A DNA stretch of 64,000 nt from a virus. The stretch lies in the IMG/VR virus record IMGVR_UViG_3300044673_000327, positions 21,289 to 85,288 of that record; one strand, given 5' to 3'. Made by a program: the position numbers and the translations under genes. Below, piece by piece: positions 23,391 to 31,189 of this stretch (its first letter is position 1; every line of letters begins with the position of its first letter). Under the pieces are notes generated by a model, which did no database searches, had not been told where the DNA came from, and worked only from the letters and a program-made list of their open reading frames with translations.

Positions 23391-23599
23391 GTGGTAGTTA
23401 CCAATCCCTCACCGTTGTTTTTTCCGAAAAGCGGTGGGGGATTTCCCTTTGAAAGACTTTGTAGAGAGGAGAGGAAGGAATGAAAGAGTAGATAAAGCGT
23501 TTTGGTAGAGAGTTGTTATCGGTAGTGGTTGTCGATCGCTCTATCGATTGAAAAGAGAAATTGAAAATTCATTCATTCCTTCCTTCCTCTTATCGAACG

Positions 23600-23614
23600 G
23601 AGTAGAGTATTCCT
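23600..23614 (-). promoter_or_regulatory. class C promoter-like element for the capsid gene
   Basis: The (-) strand reads TAGGAATACTCTACT, a variant with ACTCT for ACTAA and without the CGGGG block. The leader to the capsid start is long (about 250 nt) and includes the purine-rich repeat. Confidence 0.5.
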
Positions 23615-23640
23615 AGATACGATCGCTATCGAGAGATCTA

Positions 23641-23684
23641 TCAAAAAGAAATCGATACGGATTCCCGAATAGAACCGTATCGAT
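23641..23684 (-). terminator. strong terminator upstream of the capsid promoter
   Basis: ATCGATACGG pairs perfectly with CCGTATCGAT, followed on the (-) strand by TTCTTTTTG. Confidence 0.75.
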
Positions 23685-23740
23685 GAACCATCTATATGAA
23701 CAAACCGTTTGGAAGAACCCGAGTGCTGTCGTGTTCGGAA
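23641..23740 (-). ncRNA. candidate small RNA between promoter and terminator
   Basis: A class C element (23741-23753) is followed within about 60 nt by the strong terminator at 23641-23684, with no credible ORF between. The result would be a transcript of about 100 nt ending in a 10-bp hairpin, located just upstream of the capsid transcription unit. Confidence 0.4.
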
Positions 23741-23753
23741 ATTAGTATTCCTC
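23741..23753 (-). promoter_or_regulatory. class C promoter-like element without a gene
   Basis: The (-) strand reads GAGGAATACTAAT. It lies between two terminators and has no ORF downstream. Confidence 0.5.
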
Positions 23754-23769
23754 GATCGCCCGAGAAGGC

Positions 23770-23800
23770 AAAGAAAAGAACACGGGGTTTAATCCGTGTT
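23770..23800 (-). terminator. terminator after the scaffold gene
   Basis: AACACGG pairs with CCGTGTT, followed on the (-) strand by CTTTTCTTT, about 50 nt after the stop at 23853. Confidence 0.65.
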
Positions 23801-23852
23801 CCACGCTCGCACGACCACTTGGCAAAACCGATTGTCTATTCCCGTCCGATCG

Positions 23853-25334
23853 CTATCGGATCATCGCCCCTTTAGCGGTTCCGATCTTGCCCGCGCTCTC
23901 TAGGGCGGTGAGGGCGAGGTATCGTTTCGAGGGATCGATCGCCGATATGCCACCTCGGGGAACCGCGTTCGTCCCGTAGGGAGCGGCTTGACCCGAGGGT
24001 AATTCGGGACGGGTGACGTTGATAGAGTTCGTCGGGAGTTCGTTGCCGATACCCTCGGGGAAAACGGTACGGGGATCGATACCCTTGCGGGCGAGATGTT
24101 TGGCGTAGCTCGCCTTATCCGCGGGCGATAGGGCTTTCGGATCGATGCCGACGATCGAATTATTCGGGTTCGGGGGAGTGGCGGGAGGTAACGCCGCTCT
24201 CTCGGGTTGACCGCCCATCGGGATCGCTTGTTGCTGTCCCCGAACGGGTTGTTGCCCCCTCCGTTGCATCTCGATACCGTACTGCCGCTCGATGAGGGCT
24301 TTCTGTACCTCGGGTTGTTGTAATCGGGGGTCGTTAGGATCGATACCGTTCTCGGAGATCGCCGCGCCTAAAAGAGCGCCCATGAGTTGTTGTTGCTTCT
24401 CCACCTGAACGAGGTTAGCGAAATACTCGTTGAGTTGTTTCGGATCGGTGAGAAGATCTTGCATCTTATCGTGACGTTTCTCTAGTTGTTCGTACCGCTC
24501 GACGTGGAGAACGAGATCCTTGAGGAATTCCTGATGCGAGATAAAGTATTTCACGTACTCGACGATCGCCGCCGCCTGACGTTGATTGAGATCTTCGAGC
24601 TTGGCGTGGGACTCGTTGAGAAGTTCGGCGATCTGGGCGATCGGGAGGTTGAACGCTTTCTCCAGTTCGATCGCCGAAGCGAAACCCTCCGAGGAGATTT
24701 TACTTACGGGTTGACTTTGACTTTGACTTTGATTTAGGTTTTGAGCCTGTTCTTGAATTCCGTTGCTGTTTAAACTGGGTGTAGGTTGGGAAAAGCTGGG
24801 TTGCTGTTGTCGCGGATAGGTCGGGTGGTACTGGTGCGAGGGAGTCACGTAATCCGGGGCTAAACCGTTGGAGTTCGGGTAAGCTACCGGAACCGTCCCC
24901 GGTTGTCGATTGACCAACATCTGAGCCTGGTACGGGTAATCCGGCGAGGTATTCTGGGCGGATCGAATTCCCTCCTGCATAAACCCCTGCACCTCCCGAT
25001 AGCCCATCGGACGGAGATCCCGCGCCTGTCCCCAAGGTTCCGAGTATTGTGGCGTTGGGATATATTCCTGTTGCCTGTAATGGGGTGTAATTGTAGGCGG
25101 GGTTGATACCGGGGTTTGTAGATACCCCGTATTTTGTACCGGTGAGGTATTCGAGTATTGCGGGATCTGATAGGTTTGTTGCGGCTGGTACGGAACCATT
25201 TGCGCCGTTTGCACCGGTTGTAGGTTCAGCGTCTGGACTTGCTGAGGATAGTCCGGCGATATAGTCATCGTAGGCGCTGGAGCCGGTTGGGAAGGGGTTA
25301 TCGGTTGGAGTTGCGGGTTCGATAGGTCTGACAT
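23853..25334 (-). CDS. scaffold-like protein overlapping the portal gene
   Basis: The N-terminal 210 residues are Gln/Pro/Tyr-rich and disordered. Residues about 215-370 are a long charged helical region (IELEKAFNLPIAQIAELLNES, then VEYVKYFISHQEFLKDLVLHVERYEQLEKRHDK) followed by a Gly/Pro-rich tail, which fits a phage scaffolding protein acting between portal and capsid genes. The ATG at 25334 lies 635 nt before the portal stop in another frame. No usable start exists between the portal stop and the helical core, so translation must begin inside the portal gene. No strong Shine-Dalgarno precedes the ATG; an internal ATG or a ribosomal frameshift from the portal frame are alternatives. Confidence 0.65.
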   Translation of the reverse strand: MSDLSNPQLQPITPSQPAPAPTMTISPDYPQQVQTLNLQPVQTAQMVPYQPQQTYQIPQYSNTSPVQNTGYLQTPVSTPPTITPHYRQQEYIPTPQYSEPWGQARDLRPMGYREVQGFMQEGIRSAQNTSPDYPYQAQMLVNRQPGTVPVAYPNSNGLAPDYVTPSHQYHPTYPRQQQPSFSQPTPSLNSNGIQEQAQNLNQSQSQSQPVSKISSEGFASAIELEKAFNLPIAQIAELLNESHAKLEDLNQRQAAAIVEYVKYFISHQEFLKDLVLHVERYEQLEKRHDKMQDLLTDPKQLNEYFANLVQVEKQQQLMGALLGAAISENGIDPNDPRLQQPEVQKALIERQYGIEMQRRGQQPVRGQQQAIPMGGQPERAALPPATPPNPNNSIVGIDPKALSPADKASYAKHLARKGIDPRTVFPEGIGNELPTNSINVTRPELPSGQAAPYGTNAVPRGGISAIDPSKRYLALTALESAGKIGTAKGAMIR

Positions 25335-26970
25335 AGCCGAGTTCGTTAAATATAGTTTCTAGGGAACGCTGGATCATCGGAACCACCGGCAGACTCGCCG
25401 ATAGCGGTAAACCGGGGTTAGCCTGATCGGGAAGTTGGAGAAGGTTTTGGTAGATCCCGAGCAATTGTTGTGTCGTACCCGCGACCGCGTTGAGATAGCG
25501 GAACGGATACCCACCACTTAACATTCCTATCTTTTCCTTCTCCGTCTTCTCGGGGAAAAGGAAAGTCAGGGCATCGAGCGATCGCACACCCAACTCCTGA
25601 AGGTTACGGGTAACGATAGATTTCTTCTGGAGATCGTCGGGACTATCCTCGAATACAGAACCTTTCCATCGCCACTCGATCGTTCTCTTACCGAGGGGGG
25701 GCAAGCCGAAAACACCCTCGGGTAGGGGAGTACCCGCTTGCATCATGGCGTTAAACTCCTCGACCGATACGGGTTCGGTATTCGGATCTCTACCGAGGGC
25801 GATCGTCAGACTTCTCAGGAATAGATCTTCCTCGATCGCTAGAATCTTCTCTAAAACCTTACAGATACCGTGGGTGTAGATAGCGACGGCTTTTTTCTTC
25901 GCGGTCGTGGCGACCTTACCGTACACCGTCTTCATCTCGTAAGCGGTAGCGGACGCGTGAATCCCCCGCTCGTCGATACCCCCGAGGGCGAAGTGGATAG
26001 CCTCCCGCTCCTGTTGGACGTGATTGAACTGATCGGGACTCACGGGATCGGGGGTGATAAAAGCGAATCGCTCATCCGCCCCGACGTTACCGATCACCTG
26101 CTTGAGTCGGAATCCCTTCGAGGTCATTCCCCCGCGTCTGGGATCGCCCTTACGGGTGGAGAACGAGTTATTGCCGTACCATCCCGAGTTAGCGGCGACG
26201 GTATTGGCGCGGTTGAGATTGCGGGAACCCCATCCCCCCGCTTCCTGTAGTTCGGAGGGAGATCGGGTACTGACTAAAATGGGATGACCGAAGAAGGCGA
26301 GGTTCTCCTGAATCGCCACGACATCGGCGTTGTGCGCCTCGATCTGGGAGCGGAACGGCTCGAAGTCCCCCGTACCCGGTTGACCCTTCCCTTTCGAGTT
26401 ATTCTTGATCACCACCACGGGGATAAACCCGAGGGAGTTCTTGAAGGTCTGTCTATTGGGTGTCTGGATCTCGGAATCGAACGAGGGTCGGGATTCGTAC
26501 TCCTCCTGATAGACGAGATCTTTGGTGAGGATTAATTTAATCCACGATTCTTTCTTCCAGTTATCGGTTTTGCCTACCTTGTTAAAAGGGTAGATCACGA
26601 TCGCCCGCTCTATTTCCCCATCGCGATCGTAGTAAACGCGATACTGTCCCCTCTCGTAGAAATAGATGTCGTAGGTGGCTTTCTTATTAGGACGAAAGTA
26701 GACGAGTTGTTCGCCCTTACAGATATGGATCTGCCAGATCCGTTCCATCTGTAAATCGAGTTGATTGTGCTTTACGATGTCCTCGATAAAACCCTTACGA
26801 GTCCCCCGATCGTCATCTTGAGTGGGGTAATATTCTACCCCGGCTCTCAATCCGAACATGGTCATTTGAGAGACGTGGTTCTGCACCACCATCGTCCGCG
26901 CCTCTTCCTCGTTCGGGAAAGACTCGGGGTAGAGGTAACTATTAACGAGATCGTCTAGGGTCGCTGACAT
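24700..26970 (-). CDS. portal protein
   Basis: A 756-residue protein. Residues 1-540 have the layout of a phage portal: an N-terminal helical segment, a beta wing (WQIHICKGEQLVYFRPNKKATYDIYFYERGQYRVYYDRDGEIERAIVIYP), a helical stem region (FRSQIEAHNADVVAIQENLAFFGHPI) and a clip/crown. It is the largest gene between terminase-type and capsid genes. The last 210 residues are a Gly/Pro/Thr-rich disordered extension ending in a Ser-Lys repeat, encoded where the scaffold ORF overlaps in another frame. It would form the dodecameric DNA entry ring at one capsid vertex. Confidence 0.72.
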   Translation of the reverse strand: MSATLDDLVNSYLYPESFPNEEEARTMVVQNHVSQMTMFGLRAGVEYYPTQDDDRGTRKGFIEDIVKHNQLDLQMERIWQIHICKGEQLVYFRPNKKATYDIYFYERGQYRVYYDRDGEIERAIVIYPFNKVGKTDNWKKESWIKLILTKDLVYQEEYESRPSFDSEIQTPNRQTFKNSLGFIPVVVIKNNSKGKGQPGTGDFEPFRSQIEAHNADVVAIQENLAFFGHPILVSTRSPSELQEAGGWGSRNLNRANTVAANSGWYGNNSFSTRKGDPRRGGMTSKGFRLKQVIGNVGADERFAFITPDPVSPDQFNHVQQEREAIHFALGGIDERGIHASATAYEMKTVYGKVATTAKKKAVAIYTHGICKVLEKILAIEEDLFLRSLTIALGRDPNTEPVSVEEFNAMMQAGTPLPEGVFGLPPLGKRTIEWRWKGSVFEDSPDDLQKKSIVTRNLQELGVRSLDALTFLFPEKTEKEKIGMLSGGYPFRYLNAVAGTTQQLLGIYQNLLQLPDQANPGLPLSASLPVVPMIQRSLETIFNELGYVRPIEPATPTDNPFPTGSSAYDDYIAGLSSASPDAEPTTGANGANGSVPAATNLSDPAILEYLTGTKYGVSTNPGINPAYNYTPLQATGIYPNATILGTLGTGAGSPSDGLSGGAGVYAGGNSIRPEYLAGLPVPGSDVGQSTTGDGSGSLPELQRFSPGLRDSLAPVPPDLSATTATQLFPTYTQFKQQRNSRTGSKPKSKSKSKSTRK

Positions 26971-26973
26971 GAT

Positions 26974-27489
26974 CTACTCGGATAGATTAGAGGGGAGGGT
27001 CGCGGGGGCGGGAAAGATATTCGGTTTGGGTTTCTGTACCCGAGACACCAGATCGTTATGCTTGGCGTGGATCTCCTTGAGGGCGATCTGACAGGTTCCG
27101 AGTTGTTGTTGGAGTTTGGAGATGTACTCGTCCCGTTCGGCGATCGCTTTATCCTTCTCGGCGATAACCCGATTAGCCTGAACGCGATAGGTATCGAGTT
27201 GGTATTCGAGGTTATAGATCCTCTCCTGTAATTGCCGCTCTCTCGATTCGAGTTCGTTGATACGGGTATTGAGTCGGATACGATCGTTCTCTAGCGCTTC
27301 CCAGAAAAGTTTTTTCTCGGACTCGAACATCTTGGAGAGTTCGCCCTGCACGAACTTGTCGTACTCCAGATCGATCTCCCGAGAGCTTTTACGATCGCGG
27401 AAACGACCCGTGACGTAGGCGGAAGCGAACCCGGTGATCGTGCCGATAACACCGGTAATAACTTGAGGGTTGAGTAGGGATTCGAGCAT
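26974..27489 (-). CDS. membrane-anchored coiled-coil protein
   Basis: An N-terminal hydrophobic segment (VITGVIGTITGFASAYVTG, about residues 9-27) is followed by a long coiled coil (about 45-145, e.g. INELESRERQLQERIYNLEYQLD) and a proline-rich tail. This is the plan of inner-membrane spanins, but its place three bases before the portal gene argues for a virion or assembly role instead. Both remain possible. Confidence 0.6.
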   Translation of the reverse strand: MLESLLNPQVITGVIGTITGFASAYVTGRFRDRKSSREIDLEYDKFVQGELSKMFESEKKLFWEALENDRIRLNTRINELESRERQLQERIYNLEYQLDTYRVQANRVIAEKDKAIAERDEYISKLQQQLGTCQIALKEIHAKHNDLVSRVQKPKPNIFPAPATLPSNLSE

Positions 27490-27545
27490 GGTAGATAACG
27501 GGGTGAAAGGAATGAGAGAAGGGGAGAGGAGAGAGGAGAAAAGAT

Positions 27546-27821
27546 TTATAGCGTGTTCGGAGACGGTTCGTAGTATTCCTTACCCGCGACCTGTCCGTTA
27601 TTCCAAGCGTAAGAAGATAGGGGAAGAGACGGGGGAGTGGCGACGGGTTGTGGTTTAGGCTTTTTCCGATTAGCGGACGAGGGATCGATCGCTAAAAGTT
27701 CTTGTCGTAATACTTGAGCCTTGTCTAAACCCTCGTCCTCGATTAGAGCTTTTAAACGAGGGGAGAATATTACATCCATCGGGTAATACTCGGTACGCTT
27801 GATTTTTCGATCGCCGTTCAT
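27546..27821 (-). CDS. hypothetical protein with C-terminal AGKEYYEPS motif
   Basis: A 91-residue basic protein whose C terminus (SYAWNNG, then VAGKEYYEPSPNTL) recurs, with small changes, inside the gene just upstream (27896-28594). The DNA for KEYYEP contains AGGAATACTA, the core of the class C element, 80 nt before the next gene. Function unknown; it is the second gene in the portal operon. Confidence 0.6.
   Translation of the reverse strand: MNGDRKIKRTEYYPMDVIFSPRLKALIEDEGLDKAQVLRQELLAIDPSSANRKKPKPQPVATPPSLPLSSYAWNNGQVAGKEYYEPSPNTL
27571..27580 (-). promoter_or_regulatory. class C core inside a coding region
   Basis: The (-) strand reads AGGAATACTA within the codons for KEYY, 80 nt upstream of the start at 27489. 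It may be an internal promoter or chance identity through codon choice. Confidence 0.3.
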
Positions 27822-27895
27822 GATCTTGAGAGAAGAGGAATGAGAGGAGAGGAAAGATTAATTAATCGATCGATTAATCAATGCGATGGAGAGAT

Positions 27896-28594
27896 CTAGG
27901 GATTCCAGAAGTCGGGATAATCGCCCTCGGTGTAATCGTCCTTGGGGTATTCCTCGGGATTATTCTTGGGAATCGCCGAATTAAAACCCTGTAATGTATT
28001 CGCGGACGGTTCGTAGTATTCCTTGCCGGCGGGAGTTCCATCACTCCACGAGTAAGAGGCGATCGGCTCGGGTTCTTTGGGAGTCTCGGGAGCGGGCGCG
28101 GGAGTAGACTTCGGGGCTTTGAGAGAACGGATTTCTTTTTGAAGTTCGGCGATCATCTCGGCGAGGTGATTACCCTCTAGAGGTTTCTCGATCGCTTTAG
28201 GTACGAGATCGGGATAGTCGGGTTCTCGATCGGGGGAATCAAATATCCGACGACCGGTCATCGGATCGAACGGGGGAAATTTTAATAACTCTCGATCTTT
28301 ATTGATAGGGGAAGCGATCGCCTTACTCTTTCTGGTAACGCTAGGTTGACCGGGTTTACGGCGACGCTTGGGTTTGGTCTCGGGTTCGGGGGAGGGGAAA
28401 GGAATTAGCCTTCCGTCCGCGCTCTCGATGGGAGTAAAAGGTTGTCGGAGGTTAGCGATCGCTTTGGATAGGGACTCGATCGCCCGGGCGGAGTGGTACA
28501 TATCCTCGAACGTATCGAGGTAGGGAAGTTCGGTGACGAGGTTAGCGATAGTCAACCGGAGGGTTTTATCGAGATCGACGGGGAAAGAGGTCAC
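27896..28594 (-). CDS. hypothetical proline-rich protein
   Basis: A 232-residue protein. The N-terminal 60 residues are helical (LRLTIANLVTELPYLDTFEDMYHSARAIESLSKAIANL). The centre is basic and proline-rich (KPKRRRKPGQPSVTRKSK), and the C-terminal part repeats the SYSWSDG/AGKEYYEPSANTL motif of the next gene before a distinct acidic tail. A class C variant lies 27 nt upstream of the start. It is the first gene of the portal operon. No family is recognised. Confidence 0.6.
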   Translation of the reverse strand: MTSFPVDLDKTLRLTIANLVTELPYLDTFEDMYHSARAIESLSKAIANLRQPFTPIESADGRLIPFPSPEPETKPKRRRKPGQPSVTRKSKAIASPINKDRELLKFPPFDPMTGRRIFDSPDREPDYPDLVPKAIEKPLEGNHLAEMIAELQKEIRSLKAPKSTPAPAPETPKEPEPIASYSWSDGTPAGKEYYEPSANTLQGFNSAIPKNNPEEYPKDDYTEGDYPDFWNP

Positions 28595-28621
28595 GATCGT
28601 TCGGGGTTTCGGGAACGATCG

Positions 28622-28633
28622 CTAGTCTTCCTA
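28622..28633 (-). promoter_or_regulatory. class C promoter-like element for the portal operon
   Basis: The (-) strand reads TAGGAAGACTAG, 27 nt before the start at 28594. Confidence 0.5.
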
Positions 28634-28810
28634 TGTTCGAGTCGATTAAAAGGAATTTTCCGGTAGGGTTTTATCGGAAATTGTCTGGAGTTCTGGAGGG
28701 GGGGAAAGAGATCGCTATCTCCGGAGCGGGAGGCGATCGCCTAAAAGGTTATCGGTGGGATTCGATCGCCGTCGGGGAGATCGCCGGGGGATGGGTGAGA
28801 GACGATCCCT

Positions 28811-28831
28811 TTTTTAGGTAAGCCCTTCGGG
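28811..28831 (+). promoter_or_regulatory. class A leader element
   Basis: TTTTTAGGTAAGCCCTTCGGG, 32 nt before the ATG at 28864. The class consensus is a T-run, AGGT[AT]AG, then a CCC-TTCG-GGG tetraloop hairpin. Ten copies occur, all on the (+) strand. Some copies also have ATCGGTGGG about 10-15 nt further upstream. Confidence 0.65.
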
Positions 28832-28863
28832 TTATTCGAGGATGTAATCATTCAGGAAATTTT

Positions 28864-29076
28864 ATGACCACTTATGAATACCCGAGAGGGTATCAGATCA
28901 CCCATCACGATAACGGTCAACGATCGATCTCGGTCGTTGACGAGAATGGAAACACGCTATTAGACGCGAGCCTTCCCGCTCGCGACGAATTCGATCGAGA
29001 GTTCACCCGAGACTTCATTCTTTTCTTTTCGGGGATGGTAAGTCCTGAAATATTCGACTTTCACTTCCCCTTTTAA
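28864..29076 (+). CDS. hypothetical protein, 70 aa
   Basis: Not recognised. The N-terminal half is a beta-rich stretch (YQITHHDNGQRSISVVDENGNTLL) and the C-terminal half is hydrophobic and Phe-rich (FILFFSGMVSPEIFDFHFPF). It is the first class A single-gene module, with its own leader and terminator. Confidence 0.65.
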   Translation: MTTYEYPRGYQITHHDNGQRSISVVDENGNTLLDASLPARDEFDREFTRDFILFFSGMVSPEIFDFHFPF

Positions 29077-29082
29077 TTTATT

Positions 29083-29118
29083 CCCCTCTTCGGAGGGGAT
29101 TTCTTTTTGTCACGGGCT
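29083..29118 (+). terminator. terminator followed by CACGGGCT
   Basis: CCCCTC-TTCG-GAGGGG then ATTTCTTTTT. The CACGGGCT element follows the T-run by 2 nt. Confidence 0.75.
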
Positions 29119-29185
29119 GAGGGATGGGTGAGTATCGATCGCCTTCCTTTCATAGCGATCGCCTATCGGTGGGAGACCACGACTC

Positions 29186-29207
29186 TTTTTAGGTAAGCCC
29201 TTCGGGG
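29186..29207 (+). promoter_or_regulatory. class A leader element
   Basis: It begins TTTTTAGGTAAGCCC and ends TTCGGGG, 43 nt before the ATG at 29251, with TATCGGTGGGA upstream. Confidence 0.65.
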
Positions 29208-29250
29208 AGATGGTCGGTGAATATTCAGCCTTTAAGGAGGCACTTCTATC

Positions 29251-29862
29251 ATGACTACCGTAACCAGCACCACCGTTTCCGCTTCCGTTGCCGTTTCCGT
29301 AGCTCAGTCGTATCCGTATATGACTTTCTACGCGAACGGGAAACGCGCGCGCGTGCAGTTATTCATCGGGTTCGATTGTGGACGTGAACGCGCGGAAGCG
29401 ATCGTGAACTCGATCGTTGCCAAGTATCCCACCGCTTCTTTAGCGAAGTGGGAGGACGGTAGCAAGGTCTTCACCGAACGCTACTGGTGCAATACCCAGA
29501 AGCGTCTCGTGCGTAGCGATCGCAAGGGATTCGTCTTGAATATCCCGATGGGCGACATGGTTGTTCCCTCGGAATCCAAGCCCGGTTTCCGCAAGCTCGA
29601 CGTGTTGCGCGCTTGGGTTAATGCGACCCAGAAGCCCCGCCTTGTCGGGCAACTGGAAGCGAATCTCGCCACGTCAGCGTCGGGTTCGGGCGCGGAAGTG
29701 GACGTGACCGCGGGAACTCAACCCCCCGCGAGCGATCGCCGTTCCGAGTTAGAGGCTATGGCATGGTCTGACCTTCTGAAACTCGCCCAATCGCTCAATA
29801 AGCCTAAGTCTCTCAAGAAGAAAGCTGAACTCGTAGCCTTCATCCTAGAGAACGAATTCTAA
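29251..29862 (+). CDS. protein with C-terminal SAP/HeH-type DNA-binding motif
   Basis: A 203-residue protein. Residues 20-150 are a soluble alpha/beta domain of unknown type. A Ser/Gly/Pro-rich linker is followed by a C-terminal helix-extension-helix (ELEAMAWSDLLKLAQSLNKP, then KKKAELVAFIL), typical of SAP or Rho-N modules that bind nucleic acid. It has a strong Shine-Dalgarno (AAGGAGG) and is a class A module, so it is probably an abundant early or middle DNA/RNA-binding protein. Confidence 0.7.
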   Translation: MTTVTSTTVSASVAVSVAQSYPYMTFYANGKRARVQLFIGFDCGRERAEAIVNSIVAKYPTASLAKWEDGSKVFTERYWCNTQKRLVRSDRKGFVLNIPMGDMVVPSESKPGFRKLDVLRAWVNATQKPRLVGQLEANLATSASGSGAEVDVTAGTQPPASDRRSELEAMAWSDLLKLAQSLNKPKSLKKKAELVAFILENEF

Positions 29863-29880
29863 TCTCTTTCCTCTCTTCTC

Positions 29881-29922
29881 CTTCCTCCTCTTCCGGGGGA
29901 AGGTTTCTTTTTGCCACGGGCT
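29881..29922 (+). terminator. terminator followed by CCACGGGCT
   Basis: CTTCC and GGAAG arms with an inner CC/GG extension, then GTTTCTTTTT and CCACGGGCT. Confidence 0.6.
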
Positions 29923-29973
29923 GAGAGTACGGGAAGGGAATATGCCGCGTCCTCCCGTCACGAACCATGACTC

Positions 29974-29994
29974 TTTTTAGGTAAGCCCTTCGGG
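29974..29994 (+). promoter_or_regulatory. class A leader element
   Basis: It ends AGGTAAGCCCTTCGGG, 39 nt before the ATG at 30034. Its 3' flank (TTATTCGAGGGTGTAA) nearly repeats that at 28832. Confidence 0.65.
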
Positions 29995-30033
29995 TTATTC
30001 GAGGGTGTAACTTACCACTAAGGTACTTCTATC

Positions 30034-30213
30034 ATGACTACCAAATCTGTTCGTCGCATCATCTTAACCGCTCATGTCGTTGGTTATAAACCAGTGACCA
30101 CCACGGCTAAGAACGATAAAGAAGTTCAACTCAGAATCGTACAATCCCTCGAACATTTCTCGAAACTCGGTGTTCAATCCGATAAAGTAGAAATTCAACG
30201 CGCTTATCTATAA
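30034..30213 (+). CDS. small basic protein, 59 aa
   Basis: The product begins MTTKSVRRIILTAHVVGYKP and ends VEIQRAYL; it is basic, with a beta-helix-beta feel. It sits between a class A leader and a terminator, the same module format as its neighbours, which supports it as a real gene. Function unknown. Confidence 0.65.
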   Translation: MTTKSVRRIILTAHVVGYKPVTTTAKNDKEVQLRIVQSLEHFSKLGVQSDKVEIQRAYL

Positions 30214-30226
30214 TCCATCTCCCTAT

Positions 30227-30271
30227 CCTTCCCTCATCTCGGGGGAAGGATTTCTTTTTTACCACGGGCTT
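30227..30271 (+). terminator. terminator followed by CCACGGGCTT
   Basis: TCCTTCCC pairs with GGGGAAGGA, then TTTCTTTTTT and CCACGGGCTT. Confidence 0.75.
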
Positions 30272-30357
30272 TCGTTTTATTCCTATTACTAACACCTCAT
30301 CCCTGTAGTATGTCGCGTTAGAATATAAGGGTAGTATTTGTATTCCTTGAAAGATAC

Positions 30358-30933
30358 ATGGACGTTACGATTAAGCTGATTACTAGCGTTTCTCAACGGG
30401 ACAGTTTACAGGCGATCGCCGATCGCTACCGAGCCGCGAGGGAATGGTTGGACGAGACGGCAGATCCGAGGCTTATCAGTTACTCGGGGATCTACCAACT
30501 CTATTACGGGGAGTTACGGGAACGTTTCGGATTAGGAGCGCACCAATCCCAACAGGTCTGTCAGGAGGTTTCGATCGCGAGGGGGGTGGCTCGAAAGAAC
30601 GATGGGGTCGTAACTTTCGAGCGGGATTCGTTCACCCTACATAGCGGGGGTTTTAGCGTCTTCGTGGGGAAGTCGTCCAAACAGAACCTATCCCTCAGTA
30701 TAACCGGGCTATCGGGGCGGGAGTATTACGCCCTCAAGTCGGGAGTCCGTTACTACAGTGTCTTCGTCAAGAAGGGAACGATCGCCAAGAAAGCGCGGGT
30801 GTTCCTCGGCGATGACGGTATCTGGCGAGTGACCGTGACCCTCGCCGATCGTCCCGCGGGGAAAGAGCCGAATCACAAGGAGGCGATCCGAACCTTTAAC
30901 GCGGATTGCGTGAGTCGGAAGATCGGGATCTAG
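30358..30933 (+). CDS. TnpB/OrfB N-terminal-domain-like protein without RuvC
   Basis: The 191-residue sequence resembles the N-terminal half of IS605-type OrfB/TnpB: a short beta start (TIKLITSVSQRDSLQAIADRYRAAREWL), a tyrosine-rich segment and helix (LYYGELRERFGLGAHQSQQVCQEVSIARGVARK), then paired beta strands (FVKKGTIAKKARVFLGDDGIWRVTVTL). In TnpB these wrap the guide RNA. The RuvC nuclease and zinc ribbon that should follow are absent, and the stop at 30933 is followed by non-coding sequence. It could be a domesticated RNA-binding fragment or a decayed transposase. No insertion-sequence ends are visible. The start has no clear Shine-Dalgarno. Confidence 0.55.
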   Translation: MDVTIKLITSVSQRDSLQAIADRYRAAREWLDETADPRLISYSGIYQLYYGELRERFGLGAHQSQQVCQEVSIARGVARKNDGVVTFERDSFTLHSGGFSVFVGKSSKQNLSLSITGLSGREYYALKSGVRYYSVFVKKGTIAKKARVFLGDDGIWRVTVTLADRPAGKEPNHKEAIRTFNADCVSRKIGI

Positions 30934-31189
30934 TACATCGGGGGTGGAAAGTTTTTCTTCACCCCCGTTCTCGATCGCGCGACGACCTTTCCTAACCGCG
31001 CGACAGGCTGTTGAAATAGTTAGAATCACCAAAATTTTTTTCTCATGCAGAGCGGGGTTTCCACGAAATCGCTAGATATATTATTAGATATTTTTTAAAT
31101 TCTTCTTTCTTCTCCCGAACACCTGTACTGTACGAGGAACTTAGTACGATCGGGGGAGGGGAAAGGGAGAGGAGAGGAAGGAATGAGTT

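Noticed and set aside
28633-28821. 62-aa (+) ORF beginning MFESIKRNF
   Set aside because: Its start overlaps a class C element read on the other strand and its stop is the TAG of a class A leader, so it is probably intergenic sequence that happens to be open.
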